Below, in pieces: positions 1 to 7,063 of a stretch of DNA of 47,275 bases. Source of the stretch: Planctomycetota bacterium (GTDB lineage: Bacteria; Planctomycetota; UBA11346). Numbering within the stretch: the first letter of the stretch is position 1; the number at the start of each line of letters is the position of its first letter. The DNA is taken from assembly GCA_028280785.1 (NCBI GenBank), contig JANQLF010000302.1:1-47275 (forward strand), given 5' to 3'. Below the pieces are notes generated by a model, which saw nothing but the letters and a program-made list of their open reading frames with translations, was not told the DNA's origin and did not search any database. Position numbers and translations under genes: made by a program.

Positions 1-99
1 AATATGCCCAGTGGTTTCGGGGAAGAGACGTATTTCTGTTACCTGACAACGATGATGCTGGCAGAAACGGGATGCGCAAAGTTGCTAGTGAATTGGTTA
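1..99. repeat. Terminal direct repeat, left copy (circular join)
   Basis: Bases 1-99 are identical to 47177-47275. The repeat lies inside the primase gene, and the frame continues in phase across the join. This fits a circular or circularly permuted genome with an assembly overlap better than a true terminal repeat, because 99 is a common odd k-mer length and the break falls inside a gene. Confidence 0.97.
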
Positions 100-1535
100 A
101 AGTGGCAAGGTCGGTTAGAATTATTTATTTACCGGGACTGCCAGAGAAAGGTGATGTCAGTGATTGGTTGGCACAAGACGATCTGGTCACTTACGATAAA
201 AAAACACTGCTCAAAGAATTTATTACAAAAACCGATGCGCTCGACAAACCCACCCAGAAAGAAATACAACAACAAGAACAATCACAAGATTCCAGTCAAC
301 AAGAACTCAGTAAAGCTATTCAGCGCCACGGCTTTGTTAATTGGCCTAATAGCACTGATAAAAATAAACCACTAGCAACGATTGCAAACACTGAGCACTT
401 ACTTAGCATGCACGACATCACTGTGCGATACAACGTTATTAAAAAAGACCTTGAGATATTTATTCCAGGGAGACAATTCACTGTCGACAATGCCAGCAAT
501 TGCTCGATGGCAGAGATACGTTCTTTAGCGTCCATGCACCAATTACCGGTTGAGGGTCTCAATGAGTACACTGCCTATCTTGCTGATCAAAACGCTTATA
601 ACCCTGTGGCCGCATGGATTTGTTCGAAAGAATGGGACGGTGAGAATCGTTACCCACAACTGCTTGAATCATTGGATGCCAAGGACTATGAAATTGCGTC
701 TATATTACTTTGGCGCTGGCTTATCACTTGTGTAGCAGCTGCTTTTGAGCCTGATGGCATTGCTGCTGGTGGTGTGCTGGTGTTGCAGGGCGATCAGTAC
801 ATTGGCAAAACTAGCTGGTTCTGGTCACTTCTGGGCGGTAATCGCGAATGGGGTAAGGAAGGCGCTATTCTGAACACCAACGACAAGGACAGCGTAATAC
901 AGTGCATCTCGTACTGGATTGTCGAGCTGGGTGAGCTGGATGCTACCTTCCGAAAATCCGACTTATCGGCTCTGAAGGGCTTTATCACCCGTGATTATGA
1001 TCAAATCAGGCGGCCTTATGCGCGCGGAGACAGCCGTTATCCCCGTAGAACGGCGTTCTTTGGCTCTGTGAACCCAAAGCAGTATTTGCACGATGAGACC
1101 GGAAACAGGCGCTTCTGGACAATACAGTGTGGTCATAAGCTCAACCCTCACCATGGCATTGATATGCAACAGTTGTGGGCGCAAGTTTATGTTAAATACA
1201 TGGAGGGCGCTCGCTGGATGCTGACCAAGGATGAGGTATTTAGGCTAAATGAGCACAACAAGGAATTTGAGGCCATACACCCCATTGAGGAGCTGATATT
1301 GCAGAATTACGATTTCAACAGCAAAAAAGAGAGCTGGCGCGAAGCCACAGCTACGCAAGTGCTGATGGAGCTTGGTTATAACCAGGATCGCATTAAACGC
1401 TCAGATCGCAACGCCTGCAGCGATGCGCTAAGAAAGATATTACGGAGGGATTCGGTCAAAAAACACGCTGGTCGCGTATTTACGATGCCTGAGAAGCTCG
1501 ATAAGGGCGGTCAGAACCGATTCATGCTAACGTAG
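1..1535 (+). CDS. VirE-type primase/helicase, C-terminal part (continues from 46531)
   Basis: This is the C-terminal two thirds of a 726-residue replication protein that starts at 46531 and crosses the circular join; base 3 begins residue 217. The segment holds the end of the TOPRIM fold (the acidic DNDDAG patch), a linker rich in Gln and Ser, and a VirE-like SF3/AAA ATPase. The ATPase shows a Walker A motif GDQYIGKT at about residues 479-486, an acidic Walker B-like VELGELDA near 520, and the family signature of an FGSVNP motif followed by DETGNRRFW. Such proteins open the origin and lay down primers for host DNA polymerase III, which fits the absence of a phage polymerase. The gene ends at a TAG 54 bases before a rho-independent terminator. 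I am sure of the family; the origin it acts on is inferred. Confidence 0.93.
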   Translation, partial: YAQWFRGRDVFLLPDNDDAGRNGMRKVASELVKVARSVRIIYLPGLPEKGDVSDWLAQDDLVTYDKKTLLKEFITKTDALDKPTQKEIQQQEQSQDSSQQELSKAIQRHGFVNWPNSTDKNKPLATIANTEHLLSMHDITVRYNVIKKDLEIFIPGRQFTVDNASNCSMAEIRSLASMHQLPVEGLNEYTAYLADQNAYNPVAAWICSKEWDGENRYPQLLESLDAKDYEIASILLWRWLITCVAAAFEPDGIAAGGVLVLQGDQYIGKTSWFWSLLGGNREWGKEGAILNTNDKDSVIQCISYWIVELGELDATFRKSDLSALKGFITRDYDQIRRPYARGDSRYPRRTAFFGSVNPKQYLHDETGNRRFWTIQCGHKLNPHHGIDMQQLWAQVYVKYMEGARWMLTKDEVFRLNEHNKEFEAIHPIEELILQNYDFNSKKESWREATATQVLMELGYNQDRIKRSDRNACSDALRKILRRDSVKKHAGRVFTMPEKLDKGGQNRFMLT

Positions 1536-1588
1536 AGTCTCTAGCCCAGGCGGCACGACGCATCCCAATGCAACGCCGCCATTATCTT

Positions 1589-1620
1589 GCCCCGTTTCAC
1601 TTTGAGCGGGGCTTTTTTTT
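1589..1620 (+). terminator. Rho-independent terminator after primase
   Basis: Stem GCCCCG (1589-1594) pairs with CGGGGC (1607-1612) and is followed by eight T (1613-1620). It closes the primase transcription unit. Confidence 0.88.
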
Positions 1621-1622
1621 GC

Positions 1623-1650
1623 TTGAAAAATCATCGTGTTATGCTAGTAT
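1623..1650 (+). promoter_or_regulatory. Sigma70-like promoter for a candidate small RNA
   Basis: TTGAAA (1623-1628), 16-bp spacer, TAGTAT (1645-1650); an alternative -10 TATATT sits at 1648-1653. No gene follows on this strand before a terminator-like hairpin near 1797, so any transcript would be short and non-coding. Confidence 0.45.
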
Positions 1651-1655
1651 ATTGG

Positions 1656-1805
1656 GTAGCGCTGTGCTTGAGCTTTAAACGCGTTTGAGGCACAGTTAAA
1701 CCAACCAGCTTTTTGTTATGGAACTCTCTGTTACTCAATAGCTTGATTGGTTTTATTCCCCCCCCCATGGAAAGCCCTGTCATTTGATGGGGTTTTCTTT
1801 ATTTA
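1656..1805 (+). ncRNA. Candidate structured small RNA in intergenic region 1536-1894
   Basis: This stretch between two convergent units has no credible reading frame but is full of pairing. CTGTGC (1662-1667) pairs with GCACAG (1690-1695). AAACCAA (1698-1704) pairs with TTGGTTT (1747-1753), with an inner AGCT/AGCT pair (1707-1710 with 1740-1743). A run of nine C lies at 1758-1766. A terminator-like hairpin, GAAAGCCC (1770-1777) with GGGGTTTTC (1789-1797), is followed by a T-rich tail. With the promoter just upstream this gives promoter, two stem-loops and terminator, about 140 nt. No known RNA family is recognised. Confidence 0.42.
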
Positions 1806-1814
1806 GGATTCAGA

Positions 1815-1846
1815 AAAGAAAAAACCCAGCTTTATGGGCCGGGTTC
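1815..1846 (-). terminator. Rho-independent terminator of the minus-strand early operon
   Basis: On the minus strand AACCC (1845-1841) pairs with GGGTT (1827-1823), extended by an inner GC pair, and is followed by a U-rich tail (A-rich 1815-1824 on the plus strand). It lies about 50 bp past the stop at 1895. Confidence 0.75.
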
Positions 1847-1894
1847 TTCCTGTGCGGTAAACACAATAGCTTGGTGTGACGTCCAAACTGTGTT

Positions 1895-2119
1895 TTATGT
1901 TAATAGGTCATGCACCACACTGTCAACTATGTCGTCCCAGCTTTGCTCTTTATCACTTTGTCGCTTTTCCTTTCTAGCAACAGCCGCCATACGTAAAATA
2001 GCGTTGCGTTTTTCTCGGGGTACACGCACCGTGACTTTAATGATATCAAGCTCTTCACATTTTTCATCGTAACGAGCAATGCGGTCTTTGATATTTTTAT
2101 TGCCGTGTTTATCAGTCAT
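1895..2119 (-). CDS. Small protein, possible ribbon-helix-helix DNA-binding protein
   Basis: 74 residues, last gene of the leftward operon. The start is the ATG at 2119, which overlaps the upstream stop as TAATG; the longer frame reaching 2203 would overlap the upstream gene and is rejected. Residues 27-48 run as a short beta-like stretch (DIIKVTVRVPRE) followed by a basic helix rich in Ala, Arg and Lys, the layout of Arc/MetJ ribbon-helix-helix proteins. The match is by pattern only. If right, it would be a dimeric regulator. The tail is acidic and ends in VVHDLLT. Confidence 0.7.
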   Translation of the reverse strand: MTDKHGNKNIKDRIARYDEKCEELDIIKVTVRVPREKRNAILRMAAVARKEKRQSDKEQSWDDIVDSVVHDLLT

Positions 2120-2370
2120 TAGAATTCCAGTCGTGTTGTTTTTTCCACATCGCTCAATGGCATTATGATTTGTGTTAGCTTTAATTTTTGCGTTTCCAAC
2201 CAAACGACCTTTCGATCAGTACACATTATAACATTAATTGCTTGTCTTAATGATTTGGCTGGCATTTCTTTGTCTCCTAGTACGGGAGCAAAACCTTTTA
2301 CGTCTATGTGGTTACTGAAGGGCCAGGTGTACAAATCATTAATACTGGGCTTAGTTTTTTTATTTTTCAT
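2119..2370 (-). CDS. Hypothetical protein, 83 residues
   Basis: Preceded by a strong GGAGG six bases before the ATG at 2370. It overlaps the end of the upstream hydrolase gene by 11 bp and shares TAATG with the next gene, so the three are translationally linked. No known motif is seen. The N terminus is basic (MKNKKTKPS), followed by a mixed globular sequence with W17, C50 and W57. Function unknown. Confidence 0.8.
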   Translation of the reverse strand: MKNKKTKPSINDLYTWPFSNHIDVKGFAPVLGDKEMPAKSLRQAINVIMCTDRKVVWLETQKLKLTQIIMPLSDVEKTTRLEF

Positions 2371-2938
2371 TTAATACCTCCCTAGCCTCCCACTTAGCAA
2401 GTTCACGTTCACAATTATCGATGGTATTAATTAATAGCTTGTATATCTTTGGCTCTATGCTAATAAAGTGGTGTGCAATTTTCGCTTTATCACTTACATA
2501 TTTTTTTGCCCATTTAGGATCTAAATCGACAATATCTTGCAAGTTATGAATCATATCACACGCTTTAACAGTAAGTGCGCCTCTCTTCATTACTCGTAAG
2601 TTACATTCCTTCTTTGGCCAAGGATTTGTACATTGCTGTACATACTGCGCAACGTCATGGCCAAACAAAAAAGCAATTTCAGTGAATGTGCAATCAGAAT
2701 CTTCAACAACATCATGCAGCAAGCAAGCTGCAACAATATCTTCGTCTGGTTCACCTGTGCAGTTATCACTGTAAATCTGTGCGACAGCAATCGGGTGAGT
2801 GATGTAGGCCTCACCTGTATACTTGCGCGTTTGCTTATAATGATAAGTAGCAGCGTGCCCTAATGCCCTGATAGCTTTGCTGCCCTTAATGCGTAACTTG
2901 TTTGTATTTTTAATACGAGTACTCACGACTGACATCAT
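2360..2938 (-). CDS. MESH1/SpoT-type HD (p)ppGpp hydrolase
   Basis: 192 residues, the size of stand-alone small alarmone hydrolases. It carries the family motifs in order: YITHPIAVA (H48), the HD pair in ACLLHDVVED (H75 D76, E79 D80), the FGHDVAQYV helix after it, and CDMIHNLQDI with D128 and N132, the last metal/substrate motif. These are the residues that bind Mn2+ and remove pyrophosphate from ppGpp in SpoT and MESH1; no synthetase or TGS domain is present. It starts at the first of two adjacent ATGs, five bases after GGAGG. Likely role: lowering host alarmone levels to keep growth and transcription high during infection, which is an inference. A general HD phosphohydrolase acting on another nucleotide remains possible. 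Confidence 0.85.
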   Translation of the reverse strand: MMSVVSTRIKNTNKLRIKGSKAIRALGHAATYHYKQTRKYTGEAYITHPIAVAQIYSDNCTGEPDEDIVAACLLHDVVEDSDCTFTEIAFLFGHDVAQYVQQCTNPWPKKECNLRVMKRGALTVKACDMIHNLQDIVDLDPKWAKKYVSDKAKIAHHFISIEPKIYKLLINTIDNCERELAKWEAREVLNEK

Positions 2939-2980
2939 GCCAACCTCCGCTTGATTTTTTCAGTAAAAATTTTCGTTTTC

Positions 2981-3109
2981 TCACTTAGGGCTATTTTTCG
3001 TTTTTTTTATTTCAGCCGCTCGGTGTGAACATATTATTGCAAATATGTGTACTTTGCATTTTGATGCATTAAATGCAATGCGCACAATCGTTTCCCACTC
3101 TGTAAACAT
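2981..3109 (-). CDS. Small hypothetical protein, 42 residues
   Basis: The frame runs from an ATG at 3109 with an excellent GGAGGAG eight bases upstream to a TGA at 2981-2983. The product is basic, with a central hydrophobic stretch (KVHIFAIICSH). It sits in line with its neighbours in the leftward operon. No family recognised. Confidence 0.65.
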   Translation of the reverse strand: MFTEWETIVRIAFNASKCKVHIFAIICSHRAAEIKKTKNSPK

Positions 3110-3120
3110 GGTGTTCTCCT

Positions 3121-3160
3121 CCAGTTAAACCAGCAAAGCCAGCTATTGCTAACCGGCTTT
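3121..3160 (-). repeat. Stem-loop leader element, copy B
   Basis: Between the stop of the 3172-3648 gene and the ATG at 3109. On the minus strand an 11-bp stem (AAAGCCGGTTA with TAGCTGGCTTT, two wobbles) closes a GCAA tetraloop and is followed by GGTTTAACTGG and the ribosome site. A related layout occurs at 4195-4245 and 1692-1753. Confidence 0.5.
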
Positions 3161-3171
3161 AGTTGTCTAAC

Positions 3172-3648
3172 TCAATGTTTAGTGTCGTTAGCTGATTCCT
3201 TTAGCGCTTCTATACTTTCTTTTTCAACTTCATAGAGTGCAGCTTGCATTAAATTGATATCAAAGCCGCTGTGTTTCCATTCGTCACCGACAAAGCCACT
3301 CATTGCGCCAACCTCGCGCCACTCTTCACCAGTGCGAACATGAGCGGAAATACGCGATAACCCATGTTTTTTTATCTTATTGGCAATACGACGCTTGACA
3401 ACTTTCTTCATACCCTCTGTCATTTCGCCCCAGGTATCAAGATAGCTAAAATCATACTCGCCTTCATACTCATCTACTTGGAATCGTACTTTATCGCCTT
3501 GCTCCAACTCACAAAACTTATTAAAGACACGCGCGGCGCGTAGTGCATCTGCCATGCTGTAGCCTTTATTCAGATAATCGAAATATTCAACGGTTGGAAT
3601 GCCTTTCAATATGTCAGTGTATATCAGTTCTTCAGTTTCCTTGCTCAT
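3172..3648 (-). CDS. Hypothetical protein, 158 residues
   Basis: Start ATG at 3648 with GAGG eight bases upstream. The protein is mainly charged and helical. Residues 30-50 form an Ala/Arg-rich helix, and residues 75-105 are strongly basic (VKRRIANKIKKHG), which could bind nucleic acid. No recognised domain, signal peptide or membrane segment. Part of the leftward operon; function unknown. Confidence 0.82.
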   Translation of the reverse strand: MSKETEELIYTDILKGIPTVEYFDYLNKGYSMADALRAARVFNKFCELEQGDKVRFQVDEYEGEYDFSYLDTWGEMTEGMKKVVKRRIANKIKKHGLSRISAHVRTGEEWREVGAMSGFVGDEWKHSGFDINLMQAALYEVEKESIEALKESANDTKH

Positions 3649-3675
3649 TGGTTTTCCTCAGTTTTTCTTTTAGGG

Positions 3676-4026
3676 TTAGATTTCTACTCGCGTTATTTTT
3701 TCAATCGAACCAAAATTTCCAAATGTATATTGATATTGAAAGCCTAGGGTTTCTCCTGATTCGGCAAGTTCTATCAAGTGGTCGATCAAATTTATTCGCT
3801 TTTTAAATGACGAGCCTAACCATCTCTTTGAATGCACTGATAGATATTCACTAAAGCCACCAACGGGATAAGCTTTGCTGCCACTATAAAATTCCCATGA
3901 TTCAAAGGCTTTTTTTGATATTTCAACATCTATCAAGCGACATATACCTACCTCGTTTGGTTTTATTTCACCATTCAGCGCTTTGTCTTTTAATTCATAC
4001 AGTTGTACCAAAATATCTTTTTCCAT
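3676..4026 (-). CDS. Hypothetical protein, 116 residues
   Basis: I place the start at the ATG at 4026, preceded by AAAAGGTGACAGC, the same AGGTGAC ribosome site used before the genes at 5444 and 6046. The longer frame to 4077 would run over the upstream gene. Mixed alpha/beta composition, with a basic SKRWLGSSFKKR stretch near the middle. No family recognised. Confidence 0.8.
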   Translation of the reverse strand: MEKDILVQLYELKDKALNGEIKPNEVGICRLIDVEISKKAFESWEFYSGSKAYPVGGFSEYLSVHSKRWLGSSFKKRINLIDHLIELAESGETLGFQYQYTFGNFGSIEKITRVEI

Positions 4027-4043
4027 GCTGTCACCTTTTTTGT

Positions 4044-4169
4044 TTAACTGCTTTTCCAAAGTTTGTAGTATAACCAAGAGCCGCTCTTGGTTTGCCTTCT
4101 GGCTAAGTCGGGATTGGCTAAGCCGCCTAATGCGTAGAATTCTTGCTTTGTGATTCTGTCTCCCTTCAT
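4044..4169 (-). CDS. Small basic protein, 41 residues
   Basis: Starts at the ATG at 4169 after AACGAGGTAACAATC. Residues 5-20 (RITKQEFYALGGLANP) read like a short helix-turn-helix core, followed by a basic, aromatic tail (SGSWLYYKLWKSS). Such mini-proteins are common in phage early regions. Function unknown. Confidence 0.7.
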   Translation of the reverse strand: MKGDRITKQEFYALGGLANPDLARRQTKSGSWLYYKLWKSS

Positions 4170-4194
4170 GATTGTTACCTCGTTGTTGTGCTTA

Positions 4195-4245
4195 CCAGTT
4201 AAAACGATACAGCCCACTGTTACCAATAGGCTGCGGCTTTTTAAC
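4195..4245 (-). repeat. Stem-loop leader element, copy A
   Basis: Upstream of the 4169 start. It shares CCAGTTAAA and the AGCC/GGCT stem plan with 3121-3160, and shares the TGTTAC/CAATAG/CTG words with 1730-1746. It lies between a stop (4241) and the next start, so it could be a leader, an attenuator or an mRNA-stability hairpin. Confidence 0.4.
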
Positions 4246-4522
4246 TAATATACTTATTTATTTCTTTTGGTGTCATGCCAAAAAGCTCATCTAAGGGTGT
4301 ACCTATCATGCATTCGCCCTCATAATCAAATACTTCTCGAACTTGACCTTGTAGCCTATGGCCTTTTTTCTTGTGTATTATGAAAACACGGCCACTATCA
4401 GTTTTTATTGCATTCCAGTTACTCGGTGAATCTTTAAAAAAACTATTGGTCAAGCAACTCCAAAAATAATAGCCGTTTTCGCTATTTCTGTGTGCGATGC
4501 ATGATATATTTAATTTTTCCAT
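4241..4522 (-). CDS. Hypothetical protein, 93 residues
   Basis: Start ATG at 4522, nine bases after GGAGG; a TTG three codons earlier is possible but closer to the ribosome site than is usual. It follows the 4524-5444 gene almost without a gap. Cysteines at the N terminus (SCIAHR) and a basic KKKGHRLQGQ stretch are seen. No family recognised. Confidence 0.8.
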   Translation of the reverse strand: MEKLNISCIAHRNSENGYYFWSCLTNSFFKDSPSNWNAIKTDSGRVFIIHKKKGHRLQGQVREVFDYEGECMIGTPLDELFGMTPKEINKYIS

Positions 4523-4523
4523 A

Positions 4524-5444
4524 TTAAGCAACCTCCAATTTTATAGGCTCATCAAGCCAGCCGAGTTCAATGGCTATACGCTCGATTTCTTCCCATGCTA
4601 TGAAGTGGCAGCCCGCTTTTAGCTCACCAGCTTCGGTTATATAATCTACCTTAAAATCGCCGAGCCTTATTTGTGAGCCGTTAGTTTGCCATGCTGTATT
4701 TGTTGTCAGGCAATTTTTAACAATAGCAAATGCTACTGCCGCATCGTCAACAGGACATTCAACACCTTGCGAACTTTGTATGACTTTTATGCCGTCTCTT
4801 TTTTGGTGTGTTCTGATAAATGTATAACCATTGTGCGTTCTTCTAAGACCTGTAGGCATACTTGACATTACACCTTCGCGCCATAACTCCAGTGCTTTTG
4901 CAAGCTCGATAGCCTCTTTGGCTTTGCGTTCTTCTTCTAGCTCTTTGGCGCGTTGCTGCTGTTGTTTGACGTGCTGCTTTACTTCATCAAAGTCGGGTAT
5001 ATCTTCAAAACTAAAATCAACATTGAAGATTCTGTGATACTCTCTAGCAGTTTGAAGCGATTTCTTGGCTTCATCATAATGAAGTTGTGCACGATTTCTT
5101 GCTTTCGAACATTTTTCGAGGCTCTCTTGCATATCTTTGATTAAGCCTTTTAAATTTTCTCGATGCGCGCTTTCAGAGTTAGCTAACACATTATTAACAT
5201 ACAATACGTTGTGATGGCTTACGGCCATTGCTGCTTTGTGTTGGTGGTGTGCTGTTGTGTTTGAGTAACTGCGATTAGTTAGCAGTGTCACATCTGGATA
5301 GATTTTACCCATCGGGAAATGTAAACCGTAGCTGTAAATCACTGGACCTTCAAAATACAAAGACCCGTTGTGATTTTTGCCACTTTCTTGCAGTTGATGC
5401 GCCCAGGCGTGTACTACGCCGTCGTTATTAAATACTGTTTTCAT
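4524..5444 (-). CDS. Conserved phage/plasmid protein of unknown function with coiled coil
   Basis: 306 residues from the ATG at 5444 (ribosome site AAAGGTGACAAC). The N terminus, MKTVFNNDGVVHAWAHQ followed by a short Gly/Tyr-rich segment (FEGPVIYSYGLHFPMG) and then a His-rich stretch, resembles a widespread phage and plasmid protein with no assigned function. Residues about 115-205 form a long charged coiled coil ending in a Gln/Glu-rich run. The C-terminal 100 residues look globular. The frame beginning 90 bases upstream at 5534 is less likely because it overlaps the preceding gene. Confidence 0.85.
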   Translation of the reverse strand: MKTVFNNDGVVHAWAHQLQESGKNHNGSLYFEGPVIYSYGLHFPMGKIYPDVTLLTNRSYSNTTAHHQHKAAMAVSHHNVLYVNNVLANSESAHRENLKGLIKDMQESLEKCSKARNRAQLHYDEAKKSLQTAREYHRIFNVDFSFEDIPDFDEVKQHVKQQQQRAKELEEERKAKEAIELAKALELWREGVMSSMPTGLRRTHNGYTFIRTHQKRDGIKVIQSSQGVECPVDDAAVAFAIVKNCLTTNTAWQTNGSQIRLGDFKVDYITEAGELKAGCHFIAWEEIERIAIELGWLDEPIKLEVA

Positions 5445-5475
5445 GTTGTCACCTTTAAGTTGTTTGTCGTTCTGC

Positions 5476-5772
5476 TTAATGTTGCGCTGTGCTATTGTCA
5501 GATAGTGCGCACCTGGGTAAAAAGCAATTCTCAAGCTCGCATGTATCGCGGTTCATGTTATTAGCAATGCCGGCTATATCATGCATGAAGTCAAAATCAT
5601 TGGCTTGGAATAGTTTTTTCAGATCAAGCCCAACATCAGCGTGTGCGGCGCATAAGTCCATTTGACAGGTCATAAGGTCATATTCACCGATGCCATTTAG
5701 GCGCATGGCGCGATTAGCTATAACATTGATTAGCTTATCGTCTTTTTCAGATATTTTGCTGTAATCGATCAT
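5476..5772 (-). CDS. DUF6874-like conserved protein, 98 residues
   Basis: Start ATG at 5772 after GGGGAGTG. The pattern of a helical N terminus, CQMDLCAAHAD, FDFMHDIAGI and a closing NRDTCELENCFLPRCA resembles small proteins on phages and integrative elements that I recall as DUF6874; the name needs a profile check. Five cysteines may bind metal. Function unknown. Confidence 0.82.
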   Translation of the reverse strand: MIDYSKISEKDDKLINVIANRAMRLNGIGEYDLMTCQMDLCAAHADVGLDLKKLFQANDFDFMHDIAGIANNMNRDTCELENCFLPRCALSDNSTAQH

Positions 5773-5773
5773 A

Positions 5774-6046
5774 TTACACTCCCCACGGATAGTTAGTTAC
5801 TGAATTTTCCTGCACTGCTTGAGCGATGAGCAGCTCGACGTTCAGCGGCTCGACGGTCATATTGACCTTTGCGCCTGTTACTGGTTGTTCAGGTTGCTGG
5901 TTGCGCTCGTATTCCTGAATGCCTTTAGGCGTGTGCTGGATGTAGTAAGACGGGTTTTTATTGATGATATGGCTGGCCTCGTTATAACTATCCGTCTGTT
6001 TGACCTGTTTGCCAGTAATGCCATTGATAATTTTGTATCGCTTCAT
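5774..6046 (-). CDS. Hypothetical protein, 90 residues
   Basis: First gene behind the minus-strand promoter at 6104-6132. Starts at the ATG at 6046 with AGGTGAC five bases upstream and abuts the next gene with one base between. The N-terminal half is basic, and a Gln/Pro-rich linker (NQQPEQPV) leads to an acidic C terminus. No family recognised. Confidence 0.8.
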   Translation of the reverse strand: MKRYKIINGITGKQVKQTDSYNEASHIINKNPSYYIQHTPKGIQEYERNQQPEQPVTGAKVNMTVEPLNVELLIAQAVQENSVTNYPWGV

Positions 6047-6103
6047 AGTGTCACCTATTTGTTGTGTTTACCTAGAATGGCTAATATCAGCCACCTTGCC
6101 GAT

Positions 6104-6134
6104 AACATAACGTAGTCACACTACGATGTCAACA
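6104..6134 (-). promoter_or_regulatory. Minus-strand early promoter with palindromic operator in the spacer
   Basis: Reading leftward: -35 TTGACA (6132-6127), 17-bp spacer, -10 TATGTT (6109-6104). The spacer contains the perfect inverted repeat CGTAGT-CAC-ACTACG (6111-6125), well placed to block RNA polymerase. The -35 edge TGTTGACA also matches one arm of the dispersed 19-bp operator, but the other arm is absent. Confidence 0.65.
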
Positions 6135-6144
6135 ATTATTTGTC

Positions 6145-6708
6145 TTATAATTTGAGTTCTTGATAGGTCGATCTCAGCGGTTCATTCAGCGCCTGGTCAA
6201 TGGCTTCTTGTAGGTCGTCGACTTTGCCTAGAAAATCGGTGAGTATGGGTGATTCTCCATTGGCCGATGTTTCTTTGACTTCGGGGTGATATTTCCACGG
6301 TTGTGCGACGTATCTGAAGGCAAAACACTTCGTAATGATGTATACGCCGTTGAAATACGGATGTGTTTGGAGTTCGTTTATTTTTTTGAGTCGCTCGACA
6401 ACAGTTGTGCGTTTTGGTCGTGGCAGTGCTGCACCGTAGAGTTCCAGATAAATGGCATCGAATTTTGTGGTGCTGATGTAGTTATGGCTTTCACGCTCCA
6501 AGTAGGTACGGATGACGGTGCGTGCTCGCTTCATGATGCCCTCGCCCATGGGCACCAGCTGATCATCGGGCAGGAGTTCAGCTCTCAGTATGCGTCGCAT
6601 TTCCTCAAATCCACTGGCCACGGCGTTGTGGGTGTACTTTTCAGTGGTGGCCAAAATGCCATTAAGTGTATCAACTATTTTGCGTGCTTCTCTGTCAGTG
6701 AGGGGCAT
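6145..6708 (-). CDS. Hypothetical early protein, 187 residues
   Basis: First minus-strand gene next to the control region, starting at the ATG at 6708 after AAAGGACACAAATT. Mostly alpha-helical with a basic central part (PRPKRTTVVERLKKI) and an acidic C terminus. It lacks an obvious helix-turn-helix or zinc motif. Its position beside the iterons makes a role in replication or early regulation possible, but nothing in the sequence proves it. Confidence 0.85.
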   Translation of the reverse strand: MPLTDREARKIVDTLNGILATTEKYTHNAVASGFEEMRRILRAELLPDDQLVPMGEGIMKRARTVIRTYLERESHNYISTTKFDAIYLELYGAALPRPKRTTVVERLKKINELQTHPYFNGVYIITKCFAFRYVAQPWKYHPEVKETSANGESPILTDFLGKVDDLQEAIDQALNEPLRSTYQELKL

Positions 6709-6727
6709 AATTTGTGTCCTTTTTGGG

Positions 6728-6750
6728 CGTGACTAACTACCGTGACTAAC
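6728..6750. repeat. Iteron cluster A
   Basis: Two copies of CGTGACTAA separated by CTAC. This is the inverse orientation of the TTAGTCACG units in cluster B, with the same four-base insert. Confidence 0.7.
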
Positions 6751-6799
6751 TGGTGTCAGTATCTATGATGTGATGGGGTGAAATCAAGCGATTCTTGTT

Positions 6800-6819
6800 A
6801 CTTACACACGTGTGTAAGT
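6800..6819. promoter_or_regulatory. Perfect 20-bp palindrome
   Basis: ACTTACACACGTGTGTAAGT is a perfect inverted repeat without a spacer, flanked by GTGAC/GTCAC half-sites at 6824 and 6836. Likely a dimer-binding site or a cruciform near the origin. Confidence 0.6.
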
Positions 6820-6863
6820 TTAGGTGACAATTTTGGTCACTTTCTGACTAGGCGTCAGTCATG

Positions 6864-6894
6864 TTGGTCACGTTAGTCACGGTAGTTGGTCACG
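6864..6894. repeat. Iteron cluster B
   Basis: TTGGTCACG, TTAGTCACG, a four-base insert GTAG, then TTGGTCACG. Three units of the 9-mer TTRGTCACG in one orientation. Confidence 0.72.
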
Positions 6895-6952
6895 GTATTT
6901 TTGGGGTGAAATTCTAATGATATCAATGCTTTATGTGTGTTACTACCTGTTG

Positions 6953-6970
6953 CGTGACCAACGTGACTAA
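6953..6970. repeat. Iteron cluster C
   Basis: CGTGACCAA followed directly by CGTGACTAA: two inverted-orientation units with 9-bp period, on the left edge of the AT-rich block. Confidence 0.7.
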
Positions 6971-7063
6971 GAATAGTTAATATAATGGTAAATTACGCCT
7001 AAAAATTGAAATTTTGGGTATATCTACATATTTGGGGCGTTTTCGGGGGACTCTATAGGAGTA

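Noticed and set aside
4..375. A 123-codon plus-strand frame at the left end
   Set aside because: It lies in another frame over the primase/helicase, whose motifs are clear and continue across the circular join.
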